Positions 49,107-60,064 of a stretch of 64,000 bases of DNA are shown piece by piece; position 1 is the stretch's first letter; every line of letters begins with the position of its first letter. The position numbers and the translations under genes are program-made. The notes under the pieces were generated by a model. The model saw only the letters and a list, made by a program, of their open reading frames with translations, searched no databases and was not told where the DNA came from. Source of the stretch: Bullera alba (taxonomy: Eukaryota; Basidiomycota; Tremellomycetes; Tremellales; Bulleraceae); NCBI GenBank assembly GCA_001600095.1, contig BCIX01000003.1, forward strand, positions 930,001-994,000, read 5' to 3'.

Positions 49107-51452
49107 CTAATCGCTCAAGAGAGCCGATACAATATGATTCACCCTAAGTTGCCTGAGATCGGTGTATGTCTGACCACAGCCCACAAACAAGATCGGCTGT
49201 CCCGTCACATATGTCATGGATAGTGCTGCCCCCACTTTATCGTCCTATCCAGCCCATGTTAGCCATGTTCGAGAAGCGTGGTCCAAGGTAAGATTTGGGA
49301 CTCACGATGGTGTCAAATTTAGTCAAGAGTATACCGTCGATGCCCCGCTTTCGCTGCGTGCCGCCAGAGCCGGAAAAGTCTTTGAGAGCCCGGTCGAATT
49401 TGGTCAATTGGTCCACGGCCTCATTGCCAACAAGGGCCTCGCCCACAAAGACAATCTTGTCCGGGTTGTTCACCGTCACCAGCTATGCAGTGTCAGCCGC
49501 CGTACTGCATCGTACTCGTGTGAGTGCATCGCTCACCTTGGCCAGAGCCCGCATGAGCGGTTCATTGTCTTGCATTCGACCCGCGGTGTCGATCAGGACA
49601 ACATCGAAGCGATTCTCCTTGGCTAAAGTGGGGTCAGCTGCTGACCCTGATAGGTAGAGAGACGACTCGGGACTCACCATACGCTATTGCGTCTTTGGCA
49701 ATCCCAGCAGCGTCCTTTCCATATCCCCTCTCATACAGCTCGATCTTCCTCGTACCTTCGGTATTCATCCCCATGTCCTCTCCCAGTGCGCCCAAATTCC
49801 TCACGTGCACCCGCAGCTGCTCCACCGCTCCACTTCTGAAGGTATCACATGCGGCGATCAGGACCCGGAGCTTGTTCTGTAGTAGCCAGAAACACACTTT
49901 GGACAAGTTTGTAGACTTGCCGACTCCGTTGACACCGACGAAGGTGATTGCATATGGGTCCGGAGGGGCGTTGGGGTCGGAGATGGAAGATGGGGAGGAC
50001 CGCTTGCGCTGAATGTCGAGCAAGATGTCGGTGGAGGTCTTCGGAGTGAGGACCCGGGTCAACGAAGTGGAAAGCGCGGATTGGACCTCGGATTTGACGC
50101 CTGATGAATTTAGCAAAGGAAACCTACGGACGATTGCTGCAACTCACTGGTCAAACCGCCCAATTTCTTGCCAGCCAGTGCGTTCCCGATACTCTCACAT
50201 AGCTTCTCCGAGATGTCCTTCGCCACGTTCTTAGCCATCAGATGCTTCTCCATTTCCAGTAGGACCGGCCTCAGATCCTCTTTTGTCAACGTCTTCTGTC
50301 CGGTCAACCTAGAAAACATGGACGTCCAGCGGGAGGCCGACGAGGACTCCACTTCCGCTTTGTCGTCCACTTTGACAGACTGTACTCGTTTGGCCAGAAT
50401 CTCCTCCTCTGTTGGCAGATCGTTGCCCTTGTAGTCCCAGTCGGCAATCTCGTAATCGCCATTGGCGGATCGTTTCCCCATTGCCTTTGTCGAGATCAGC
50501 GATTCGACGTCGACTGGAGTCGAAGCTTCGTCTGGCGTCGGCGAGGAGTAGTCCAATGCGGCCATGTCCCCTTCTGAAACGGCAGAGTCTCCCCACTTGC
50601 GCATGAGCTTGGAAGCCGAGCTGGGCGCCTTACGAGCGGGCGAAGGGGAGCCATTGGGTTTCCCGGCTTTTCCTCTCCCTTTCCCTCGGCTCTTCAGGTT
50701 CTGTATGTTTTTGGCTATCTCTTCAGCGGTGAGAGGTGTCGAGCTATCATCCGAGAGACCCGGAGCTGAAGAACATCCGTTAGGTTTATCCCCTGAGAAG
50801 GGATGACTACACTTACTGGAAGTACCGGAAGCGGCGGCGAGTCTAGCCTGTTTTTGAAGCGAGATGGGGGTTTGCACTTGATTCTTCCTATCGCTTCCCG
50901 CTTCACAGCCCTTCAGACACCTATCAAAGATCCGCTCCCACTGCTCCTCCTCCATCTTCTCCCTGAGCAGGCGCAGGGCAGTCGTCGTGGCGTCGGTGAT
51001 TGTCATTGATCCGGCGTGCAGCGATTGTATCAATGACTCGAGGATAGGCTGAAACATGGCCAAGAACAGCTGTTTCGTTCTCGACAGTAGAGAAGGGATA
51101 TACGTGAGTGGAAGCAGAGTCGGAAAAACGACCTATCGAATCGTGTGAGCTGAGTCTCGGGTCGGGATACACATCGACGTACAACAAAGACCAGGCCTAG
51201 GCCGTTCTCCATCGTCCACCTGACACTATAGCCATCTTTCTCAAAGCCATCCTCCTCGTTGTGTGCTTTACCCTCGATGAAGGCTTCCTTCACCAAGGCA
51301 TTGACTGGCGATGCGGGGGTGAGAGCGAGGGCCGAGAATGCCGGAGTGAACGACCGGGACCACAGGATGAGCCCGCCTGGCTGAAGTCAGCAGAGGTTAA
51401 ATTCGACGCTCGAAGACTCACTCTGATGGGAGATAGAGATATGATCGAGCAT
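49107..51452 (-). CDS. SRP101: Signal recognition particle receptor alpha subunit
   Basis: Docks SRP at the ER membrane. The N-terminal SRX domain starts [10 protein letters not shown] and splices to [19 protein letters not shown], then [18 protein letters not shown]. It binds the beta subunit. A long Lys/Ser/Pro linker follows, with [13 protein letters not shown]. The NG GTPase begins with [19 protein letters not shown] (N domain), then [19 protein letters not shown] (G1), [14 protein letters not shown] (G2), [16 protein letters not shown] (G3), and LTKFDTI (G4). The end [20 protein letters not shown] matches the conserved C-terminus. Seven or so introns; the first splice uses the second of two close AG sites. 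Divergent with RSC1. Length about 650 residues, normal. Confidence 0.93.
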
Positions 51453-51738
51453 GTTGCAGTGGGGTGACTAGCAGTCGAAGATGTATGGGTGCGGATATCT
51501 TGTTCTAGAGGCTTGTCGATGTGCTCTCCAGGAGGAGCGGGGAGATGCCGCCGGCCATTAGCCCTACGGCGGCGACCCCCGCTTATCACTTGTCACTTTT
51601 GCCACGTCAGGTTTGTTGTGACGGCCCAACTGAGTGCTCACTCTGCTCGCGTTTGGCTTTCCTCATGTCGCATTGAGATACTGCACTATCGACGCGCCAA
51701 AAGTCTCTCAGCACCAGTTCAGTTCTTCCTGGATCGAC
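51453..51738. promoter_or_regulatory. Divergent promoter of SRP101 and RSC1
   Basis: The 286 nt separate two start codons. No defined element was found apart from a CACGTCAG segment near 51604. Confidence 0.4.
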
Positions 51739-54688
51739 ATGGCTCCGAAACGCGGTGGACGGAGGCCAAGTGCGGCCTCTGTGCCGATACCTCTACCGAC
51801 CGCTCATCCAGGCAAGGGCATGGCTTTGGACCAGTGGAAGGCTTGTTTGGACATTCTCACCGCAGTGTACAACACGAAGGATGGCAAGTGGGTAATGGCA
51901 ATGTCATCTGGTGTAGCAATGTGCTGACCGGCTTAGTCGGGATATGACGGACATTTTTCGACAACTGCCAGATAGGAAGATTTACGCGGATTACTTCGAG
52001 GCCATCCCGGAACCCGAGTGCCTGGACAACGTATCGACCCGCTTGGGCGAAGGTGGATTCGAACACCCAGAGGAGTTTTTCAAACAGCTGCACCTTGTCT
52101 TCCTCAACGCAAAACATTGTGAGTAGCTGCAATCTCCACTCAGAGACACTGTTGACGCCCATTCGCTCGATAGACAACGAGGACGATTCGGTGATCTGGA
52201 AAGACGCAAACCAGCTTGAAGACCAGATCAAGGCCGCTTGGAAGACCCATGCCGCTGCAGGAACTTTCAATAATGCGGATCCCTACCACCGACAAACGGC
52301 AAAAAAGGGCAAACAGGCGAAAGCTCGAGACGGTTCAGCTGCGAGGGTATCCCAGACACCTATCCCCGCTACCGGCACCCCTGCAGCTCCTGCGCCTGTC
52401 GCTCTGCCAAAGTCGAAGAGCTCCTCGCCTCCTTCTGCCGTAGCGGTACCTTCGCCTGTCTCGTCGGAGAAGATTGAGAAGAATGACAAGGGTCGACATG
52501 GACGGACAGACAAGCAAGTGATAGATGCCCTGGATGCGAGATTGCCCCAGTGGCCGGGTCCTCAGGCGACACATTTACCAGGCCCCAATCTCGAAGGTAT
52601 CAAGGGAAGTGGATGGTGGGGCGAGGGTTCCCCAGAATACGAGCGGAGTGCAGGCGGACCGTCGGCGGTGCCGCAGCGAATGAGGGTCGTGATGACTGCA
52701 TTGTCGGGATACAGGGATGTTAGGTGAGTGCTCACGTGTACAGCTGCTGTCTGAACCTCATTGAGCTGACAATCCGTGATCAGCGGCAAACGCCTCGCCG
52801 AGTCTCTGGACGCTGTGCCTGCGACCATCAAAATACCCTATCTCTCTACCGCGAGTCCCCTCTCCTTTGCGTCCATCACGATCAACAGCAACGCTGGGCG
52901 ATATCGAACCCTGCGAGACCTCGACATGGACATGTCACGATTGTTTGAGAAATCAAGACGGTACTTCCCAGACGGAAGCCCGGAGTACGGCCACATTCTC
53001 GTCTTACAGAGGCTCTACAACGCTTTGACTGCGCCATATCCACTAGTCTTGCCGCCTTCGGGGATCCCGGACCCATCGCCGATACACTTTGCATCGCTGC
53101 CTGCAGGTCCAGGAAATGCGAGGTCGCAGCACGAGACGTCACAGGAGATCAGAGCTGGAGCTGCGGAACACGATGTCGGTCACGGTATCACCACGTTTAG
53201 GGTAGGCACCAAAGACAGAAAGTACACGGATGAGGCGAGGCATAAAGGCCAATCATTCAAGACGGGTGAGTGAAACCCCTCTCGCAGAGCAATTCAACTC
53301 CAAGTCCGTCTCACTAACCTTAACAATGTTCAGGCGACTTTGTGCACCTGATCAATCCCGACGACGCTGCCAAGCCGATCATCGGACAAGTTTTCAAAAG
53401 CTTTGTCCCGACAAAGGGCTACAGAACGCATCACCTGACCGTGTGCTGGTACTTCCGTCCAGAGCAGGTGAGTCTAAAGTCTTAATCATCCCCGCTTACG
53501 TGTAGACTGTGCATACCGCCGATCGGACGTTCTTTGAGAGGGAGGTCTTCAAGACGAGTAAGTAGCTTCGATCAGACAGGATCGCGGATTGGACTAATTG
53601 CTTGTCCAGGCCACCTGTGCGATCATCCAGTGGAGGACATACTCGAGCGGGTATCTGTTCAGTTCTACGTCAAATGGATCAGAGGTCGATCGCAGGCGCC
53701 AGAGTTCTACCCTGGCTGGCCGGTCTATGTCTGCCATTCGCGGTACAACGATCGTGCGTGGCAGACCGTGCGGATCAAGAACTGGGGCAGTTGTATACCG
53801 GATGTGAGTCTTTATGCCCTCTTTGCTGTAAGGTGTTGAATGGCCTGACGGCTGGTGTAGGAGCTACGGCAGACAAACTTCATGGCAGTGACACCTTTCG
53901 AGCGGCAAGTAGAGCCCGAGGTGGTCAAATCGCCATTCCTGCTCGGCGTCAAAGGTCCGGGATTCTTCGCCGAGCCTCGGGGTAAAGCCAACGATGGCGA
54001 GGAAGAGGAAGAGGACGCTAGGCGATCTAGACCGACGCCCAAGCGGGCACAATCTCCCACTTTGGTTCCTACGCCATTGCAAGCTCCGCCAAGAACACAA
54101 CTTCCGCCTCAGCCGGTAACTGCTCAATTTCTGAATGGAGGTCAGCCCTCGAGAACGACGGCCACCCAAGCCCAGGCCTCGACATCGATACAGCTGCAAC
54201 CGAGAACTGTGCCCGCTTCTTCATCGGCTTCTTTGGCGCAGAGACCTCCTGCTGCTGCAATTCCCCAATCCGCTCCTTCCACCTTTAGACCCATTCCCTA
54301 TGACGCCAACACCTACAGAGAGAGCTTGGCTCCTGAGACAGGTCAGTCTAGATCCCTCGCAAAGTTCGCAGTCTAGATCCCTGGCTGACGCTCTGAATCA
54401 GTCAAATTATTCGAGAGAGATTCCCGCGGCCAGGTCCTGTGGTTCTCGGGTCCTCCACTCGCTCCTGGGACAATTCATATCCCCCAGCAACCCCGCCATT
54501 CGCTAGAATACCTTGATTACCTAGCGAAAAGGCGGAAAGGCCTCGATACCACGCCGATCAGGTTGCCGAGGATCGAGCAGGAGTTGGTGGTCGAGGGATT
54601 GACGGATGAGCAAATGGCTGAGTCTTGGTGGGCCAAGGGCATGACAAGTCAAGACCTGGAAAAAGCCCTCCGGGCGACCATCCAGTGA
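51739..54688 (+). CDS. RSC1: RSC chromatin-remodelling subunit, Rsc1/Rsc2 type (bromodomains + BAH)
   Basis: Component of a nucleosome remodeller. After MAPKRGGRRPS a first bromodomain spans about residues 28-135: DRKIYADYFEAIPEPECLD and VFLNAKHYNEDDSVIWKDA, with the acetyl-Lys Asn in HYNEDD. A Lys/Ser/Pro linker follows. A second, more divergent bromodomain contains IKIPYL and LFEKSRRYFPDGSPEYGHIL, where the Asn position is not conserved. The BAH domain spans DFVHLINPDDAAKPIIGQ, TVCWYFRPEQ, FFEREVFKTSHLCDHPVEDI and GWPVYVCHSRYND. A disordered region rich in Pro, Gln and Ser follows, then a C-terminal LEYLDYLAKRRKG block. Eight introns. Either Rsc1 or Rsc2 fits; basidiomycetes usually have one. 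Confidence 0.9.
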
Positions 54689-54814
54689 ACATGATCCAGC
54701 GTTTGCAAAGGCGTCAATACAGTACATTCACAACTATTGTAGCCTGACCATGCAATGCTCGACATCTAATTCTAGGTCTGGTTCTATATTGTCCATGAGA
54801 TCCCGATACACCCT

Positions 54815-56458
54815 TTACAATTGCTCCAATTCGTATCCCGGTCCAGCGGGCTTTCCAAGCATCGCCTTTGTCGTATTATCCCTACACCTCTTCAAAAACT
54901 TGAATAGCGGACTTCCTCCAGTTCCCCTCAACTCGTCTCCTTTGGGTGCCTCGATGAATCCCTCCATTCCCGTCATCTCTCTGATCCTCTCTGATGGCTG
55001 ACGACGAGCTTGTTGGATGATGAAGAAGCTGACGATCCTCATGTGTTTCTCCCTGAACCGCTTCAAAGCCTCCAAAGCCCCGTCGTACGCTTGGGCTAGT
55101 TTGGGATGCGTGTGCTGGTGCTGAACGACGAGCTGTCGCAGTGGTGCCGGATGTGAGGCGAGGTGGAGGAGGAATGTACGATGTTGATGTGGCATGTACT
55201 GCAGCATTCTCTCCACAAATGTCGCTTCATTGGGCGTGGATTTGGCATCTTGTGCAATTGGAGCGTCGTCAACCAAGATCTTGGGAGAGGCTTCGTGGAT
55301 CTGTTCGGAATGATCGACCGTGAGGAAGATGTCGATGGCGTGAATCAAACTGCTCTGACCAGCACTTGGTCCCGAGAAGAGTGATCCGGTAGTTGATATT
55401 TCCGGGTTTTCGGCCGTCGAACCAGAAGCATTCGTTCCTTTGAACTCCCAACCCAAACTCAAGGGTCCGTCCGAGTCTCCTCCCCTGAACCATGGTCGGA
55501 TCAAGTGATAAAACTCCTCTGGATCAATTTCCTTGAGCATGGACAGTGTAATGTCCCCGATTAGGTCGATCTTGGTGGCCAGTCGACGAAGGTAGAGTGT
55601 CAATCGGCGCAAAGCGGTACTGTCACCCAAGAACAGCTCGTCGAGGGATTGTCGCATGAGCTTGAGGGCTTCCGCGCCGGCAATCTCGCACATGGCGGAG
55701 ATGATGTAGAATTGCTCTTCCGATCGAGTGTTGGTGAATGTCTCCACGGCACCCGCAGGCGGATTGTTTTCCAAGGTGAGAGGTGCGGATAGATCGCGAG
55801 GAAGAAAGTTGTACAGCACAGTGTCGGAATACGTAACCACAGGTGGTAGACCCAGTAGTTGAGACACCGCTACGACGGGGATCGAGATCGATTCGGGTAT
55901 GGGCAGAGGTGCGGTCTTGGGTCCAGCCGGTGTCGTGTGCACGTAAAAGTGCAAGAGAAAGGACAGGACGAGGTGTGCACGTCGTAGATGTGGTAGTGAG
56001 GATAGTAGTGGTCGAGTGTCCAGCACTGGCATCGTCTCGATACCGTTTCGCCACAGCCGATCTTGCTCCCTCCTGCCTCCTAATCGGATTTCCTGGCCAG
56101 GTACACCTCCACCCCTAGCTGCAGACAGAGCGTCCTCCCATAAAGCATAGGCGTCTGGCAATCGAGTCACATTGTTGGTTCCAGGCAGGAATCCAGTCCT
56201 GACGTCGACTTCGAAATCGGCCGCAGCGAGCGAGGCGACGTTTGGGGCAAGACCGTTTGATGTATGTGAGGAAGTCGATGGAACGCCACTGGGGAATTCG
56301 TCGTTGGCATCGGCGTATGATGGTGGCAGAGAGAGGAAATGGCCAGGTGGGAGTGGGATCCTCGGCCGGGATGGCCCTGCTTCCATGTTGCGCTGCATGG
56401 CGAGGTAGTCGTGATGAAGGTGTGGTAGGATTAAGGATTGTTGTTGTGAAGACGACAT
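54815..56458 (-). CDS. BNA2: Indoleamine 2,3-dioxygenase
   Basis: Haem enzyme that opens the indole ring of Trp to form N-formylkynurenine, first step of de novo NAD synthesis. One intronless frame of 547 residues. Family blocks: LWRNGIETMPVLDTRPLL-type region, then PESISIPVVAVSQLLGLPPV, FYIISAMCEIAGAEALKLM, SAGQSSLIHAIDIFL (the substrate loop), MLQYMPHQHRTFLLHL, and HMRIVSFFIIQQARRQ carrying the proximal haem His. The GTGGSPLFKFLK end matches the conserved GTGG turn. An N-terminal Pro/Ser/Gln-rich extension of 75 residues is not conserved. The absence of introns is unusual next to the intron-rich neighbours. It is convergent with RSC1, with a 126 nt gap. Confidence 0.9.
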   Translation of the reverse strand: MSSSQQQSLILPHLHHDYLAMQRNMEAGPSRPRIPLPPGHFLSLPPSYADANDEFPSGVPSTSSHTSNGLAPNVASLAAADFEVDVRTGFLPGTNNVTRLPDAYALWEDALSAARGGGVPGQEIRLGGRREQDRLWRNGIETMPVLDTRPLLSSLPHLRRAHLVLSFLLHFYVHTTPAGPKTAPLPIPESISIPVVAVSQLLGLPPVVTYSDTVLYNFLPRDLSAPLTLENNPPAGAVETFTNTRSEEQFYIISAMCEIAGAEALKLMRQSLDELFLGDSTALRRLTLYLRRLATKIDLIGDITLSMLKEIDPEEFYHLIRPWFRGGDSDGPLSLGWEFKGTNASGSTAENPEISTTGSLFSGPSAGQSSLIHAIDIFLTVDHSEQIHEASPKILVDDAPIAQDAKSTPNEATFVERMLQYMPHQHRTFLLHLASHPAPLRQLVVQHQHTHPKLAQAYDGALEALKRFREKHMRIVSFFIIQQARRQPSERIREMTGMEGFIEAPKGDELRGTGGSPLFKFLKRCRDNTTKAMLGKPAGPGYELEQL

Positions 56459-56780
56459 CGGCTCGACTTTTCAATTGATCGCTTGACCAACAAAACGTAA
56501 TTGGGGGGTTTTACAGTCAGCAAGGAATCAAATCCGGAGAGAAGCCGGAACAATGAGGTAGGTAGCTGTCTCACGGTTGCTTGGTACCTGAGCCTACGAT
56601 CGCCGGTTGATCCGGCGGGGGATCTGGCACGCGCGAGATCGGCGCCGACCTAGCGCGACACGCTGTTTGGCTTTTTTCCAAACTGCCTTGACTCTTGAGC
56701 ATGCCCTCGAGCACAGTGTGGTCCTCAGTCTTACTACGATAGCGTCAAGGGGCGTCACTGTTGTCTGCTCACACGCGTCA
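56459..56780. other. BNA2 promoter and boundary to the decayed block
   Basis: The sequence just right of 56458 is the BNA2 leader. At about 56590-56650 it becomes GC-rich (CGCCGGTTGATCCGGCGG is an 18 nt near-palindrome). No RNA gene or intact frame is seen here. Confidence 0.45.
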
Positions 56781-59583
56781 AGACGACAGGCGGTACCACC
56801 TCAGCACCTAGACCCAGTGCAGTATTCGCACAGCGGGCTCTGACAGGCCAGAATGTCCAGAATCTTCGCTTCTGGTACGTTGTTGGCTGGGGCACCGTCT
56901 GCTCAACGACGATCCTTGAATGAACGACAGCAAGTCCATTTCTACCATTACCGACGGATCCAACTTCGACAAGTCCGTCTTCGACGCCGATGGCCTTGGT
57001 GGTACCCCGCTCCGGACACTTATGTTCATGTTTCCGTTGTCCCTCGTAAACACATACCCGAGCCTCAACCATACCAAATTTTTCACCAGCGGCAAGTAGT
57101 CCCTCCCCTCTGGGCTATCAAGGACAAAGCAGGAGAAGGAGCGTTCGAGGAGCGCGTGCGACAGCTCACATCCTAAGATCAACACCCTTGGCATCCGCCC
57201 CACCCTTGAACGTTCCGAGCGTTCTCCTGCAGGTCGACCTAAGGAGCTCGACCATTCAAAGAGACAACGCTGGTTCGGAGCAGGTTGAACAGTTCTACAT
57301 GTACACCCTTGGCGACATCGATCGAGCTGAACGAGGAATTCGACCCAAGTCTGCATCATCGACTGCTTCACCCCCATGAAGCACGAAGACGGAGCGACAA
57401 CCACCCGATCCGCCTGAACTCCCGAAAACAAATTAGCAGTCCAGGCAAACCATCGTCTTAGGCAAGGTATCCACACTATATGTACCGAGGAGGACCTCCA
57501 GCGCGTCACCAAGGTCAAAACGATCATTGTACCCACCCACTCCAAGCACGCCCACCACCAGCTCAGTCAAATTCTATCAGAGCCCAGCGTTTTTACAACC
57601 CCCGTGCGACCTCAGCCAACACCCTGACAAAGCCTCGCGGCGGCAATGCGTGCGTGGGAACTTTCATTCATCGACTGTCTTTCGGCCTTCAGCACACCGG
57701 CCTACGCTCTGCTGTGCAAAGCAGAAACGAGGACGTCGCCAACTCAATCCCTGACGGCAACACGATCTACCACCACCACCAAGTGGGTCGAACCGTCATC
57801 AACTGCGCGCTTCGCCTAGCTCGAGCCGAGGCTGCAGCCAACAAGATGTCGCCTGACGACCTCCGAAAGCTGAGCGCCGCCGACAAATTGGCGGAACTGC
57901 TCAAGCACCCCAGCCCGCTGCTCGCCCAGAGTCCAAAGGTATATACCCAACCTGGCTCTGCGCTCCCGAGCAACTCACCATCATCCGTTCACGGTACCTA
58001 CTTTCACCCCGTGGGACCGTATGCGCAAAGTCTCGGCATTGGTGGTTTGGCATCTGGTCTGCCGCACCATTACCAAGTCCTCAACGTTGATGTCCAATTG
58101 ACATCGGAGATCTACAATCCCCACTGGGACGGCATTCTCCTCATCGCCAGGGACGTTTTCTCCAACCTACCAAGCGGTCCTGAATGGGCAACAGCCATGT
58201 CTTCCGAAGCGCGCCAGCAGCGGTCCAAACCGCCGCACAGTGGGAAGATCGAGCTCAGCAAGCAAGGTATCATTCGACTCTGCCAAGAAGCCTTCCAAGA
58301 AAGCTTCTACACCCAGGCCAACCAACTCGCTACAGGGTTTCCCACCTCCGAGCCGGTAGTATTCGTCAGACAACTCGACTGCGCGCAGAATCACCTAATG
58401 CGTCTCATTTCGAACCACAACAACGCCGCTCTCGAAGCGCTCTCCAGAACCGATCACAATGTCAACTCCAACTTCTCCACCATCAACGACACCCGACTGG
58501 CCCACGCGGACTATCAGCCCGATGAGCAAACCTTCAACAACACATACAAGAGCATGTGCCGCCTCCGCGCACACTATCAACGTGTCGGTGCTGTCGGACC
58601 AACCTGGTGGCCTGATTTCTGCGCGTGGTATGATCGAGTCTATGCCGATGTGATGGGAGATGTCAACGGAGCCAATGGAGATAGCGGAGCCTCGGATGGG
58701 GAGTCTCAGGCAGATGAGGCATTCCAGGTGGATGGAGATTTGGATGGCGGAATCAACGGACCAGCACCCCTCCAACACGGTCCAGCTCGACAGGGGGATG
58801 ATGACGAAGACGACTTGGTCGATCTCAACCCATATTCGACCCTTGCTTCGTCGGAGGAGCCTTCTCACCGGACCAAGCGAGACATCATGCTCGGTTTAGG
58901 TCTGGAGCATGTCCAGGACCAGGAAAGGGAGGATTTCATTCGGATGATGTCGGCCGAGAGGCTAGAAGACGCCCACCTCTATACGGTCTCCGACAATGGC
59001 GACGTCAATTGGCAAGACCCTAACGCCCACACCGCTCTCGACACCATCAACCTGCCGTACATGCATCGTACAAAGGGCTTGCACAGGCAAAAGAATGGCC
59101 ATCACCCGACCTCTCTGCACCATCAGTGGCATCAGGCGAAGGCTGTGGAGGACACTCTCGCCAGAGGGTTCAGCTCCGACCCAGCTGTCAAATTGGGCGA
59201 CGGACCAATGATCTACGTCGGTACCAACTCCCTCAGTCCGACTGGCTGGGTTCGACTACCTCCTGGTGATGCCTCTACCAGCTCGAGGCCAATTACGCCC
59301 TGGTCAACAAGTGGATCCTAGATCTCGTCTTCACTCCCCTCAAACGACTGGCACATGGTCGTGTGGTCCAGTGGATGCGGGGAACTAGGATACCCTATCT
59401 CGATCTCCCCATCCTCGACCCCGCCAGGATCATCCTCCGAAACGCCAAGATCGACTTGCCCGCTCATCACCTCCGAGCATACAAGGCGATTTGTGGTAGA
59501 GGTCAGGACCCCGAGATGCAAGCTGGGTTCCAAACGGTCGCGCGTGAGGCCATTCTATGTCCCCAATCAAAGTGGCCGACTCC
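56780..59583 (+). pseudogene. Decayed large intronless gene of unknown family
   Basis: Coding-like, C3-biased stretches continue across several frames. One ends near 56920 (RFWYVVGWGTVCS). The next begins MNDSKSISTITDG at 56920 and stops at 57099. Weaker pieces follow to 57470. Then TEEDLQRVTKVKTIIVPTHS runs to the C5 run at 57599-57603, where the good frame switches. The longest piece extends to about 59270 (HYQVLNVDVQL, WWPDFCAWYDRVYADVMG, then an acidic DDDEDDLVDLN stretch). The frame shifts once more near 59280 into LVNKWILDLVFTPLKRLAHG and ends at the copia junction. No family is recognised; there is no transposase, helicase or polymerase signature. Whether it is a pseudogene or suffers assembly errors is open, but the number of breaks favours decay. 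Intronless, unlike the core genes. Confidence 0.6.
57480..59321 (+). CDS. Longest intact frame of the decayed gene (613 codons)
   Basis: An open frame begins at the ATG at 57480 and ends at 59321. Its first 40 codons are probably out of the original frame, because the other frame (57470-57600) is better coding sequence. From about 57603 the frame looks genuine: RLARAEAAANKMSPDDLRKL, QVGRTVINCALR, FCAWYDRVYADV, and DSGASDGESQADEAF. The acidic central stretch is rich in Asp and Glu. No signal peptide or membrane segment is visible. This is the only long piece of the locus that could still be translated. Confidence 0.45.
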   Translation: MYRGGPPARHQGQNDHCTHPLQARPPPAQSNSIRAQRFYNPRATSANTLTKPRGGNACVGTFIHRLSFGLQHTGLRSAVQSRNEDVANSIPDGNTIYHHHQVGRTVINCALRLARAEAAANKMSPDDLRKLSAADKLAELLKHPSPLLAQSPKVYTQPGSALPSNSPSSVHGTYFHPVGPYAQSLGIGGLASGLPHHYQVLNVDVQLTSEIYNPHWDGILLIARDVFSNLPSGPEWATAMSSEARQQRSKPPHSGKIELSKQGIIRLCQEAFQESFYTQANQLATGFPTSEPVVFVRQLDCAQNHLMRLISNHNNAALEALSRTDHNVNSNFSTINDTRLAHADYQPDEQTFNNTYKSMCRLRAHYQRVGAVGPTWWPDFCAWYDRVYADVMGDVNGANGDSGASDGESQADEAFQVDGDLDGGINGPAPLQHGPARQGDDDEDDLVDLNPYSTLASSEEPSHRTKRDIMLGLGLEHVQDQEREDFIRMMSAERLEDAHLYTVSDNGDVNWQDPNAHTALDTINLPYMHRTKGLHRQKNGHHPTSLHHQWHQAKAVEDTLARGFSSDPAVKLGDGPMIYVGTNSLSPTGWVRLPPGDASTSSRPITPWSTSGS

Positions 59584-59823
59584 ACACAAGCCTTTTAGCA
59601 TTCGGCTTCTGAAAAGGTCTTGTGGGATGAACTCACCCTTGTCCGAGGCATGAGGCTTTACCGCAGTAGGGTCCTGTCGGTTTCTATTGCCTAACGTGAC
59701 CTCTACCTGGGTTGGGTTGGTGAACCTTTTGGTGGTTGCCTTCTCTTGGTTCCTTTGATACAGTCGGTTGTCCATCTCGGTTACCTTCTTAACGAAGTCG
59801 GACCACTTTGTCGGCATGACTTC
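59584..59823 (-). mobile_element. Ty1/copia gag fragment
   Basis: Minus-strand reading gives PTKWSDFVKKVTEMDNRLY, a copia-type Gag segment, then Lys/Arg-rich sequence and FRSRMLKGLC. The last residues look like the first Cys of a zinc knuckle, after which similarity stops. The fragment abuts the decayed gene at about 59583 on the right side of that gene. No LTR is visible. Confidence 0.6.
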
Positions 59824-59831
59824 GATACCGA

Positions 59832-60064
59832 CTAGGAGAGGATGTGTCGTTCGCTCGCTCCGTTGAGCTCCGGGATGTATCTTGGACTGATGTGGTTTTG
59901 GATACCAAGCTCGGCATACAGTTCTTTAGCTTTAGTGCTATCGAACTCACCACCATCATCGCTCCGGATGACTCGAACTCGTTCACCGAGTTGTCGTTCA
60001 ACCTTGTGCATGAAGTTGATCAACACCCCAAAAGCGTCGGACTTCTTGACAAGTGGCTTGCTGG
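59832..60064 (-). mobile_element. Ty1/copia integrase-core fragment
   Basis: The minus strand reads KPLVKKSDAFGVLINFMHKV, RVIRSDDGGEFDSTKAKELY and SPRYIPELNGASERHILS. The RSDDGGEF segment carries the second acidic catalytic residue of the DDE core and the PELNGASER end is the typical block near the third. Only about 75 codons survive, ending at a stop at 59832. It is an isolated piece of an element, not a functional gene. Confidence 0.8.

Noticed and set aside
56808..57545. 245-codon minus-strand frame opposite the decayed gene
   Set aside because: Third-base bias favours the plus strand, where coding-like pieces lie across the whole stretch; the minus frame reads as the antisense of those pieces.
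59355..59653. Two overlapping plus-strand frames as separate small genes
   Set aside because: They are the frame-shifted 3' end of the decayed large gene and the opposite strand of the copia Gag fragment, not independent genes.
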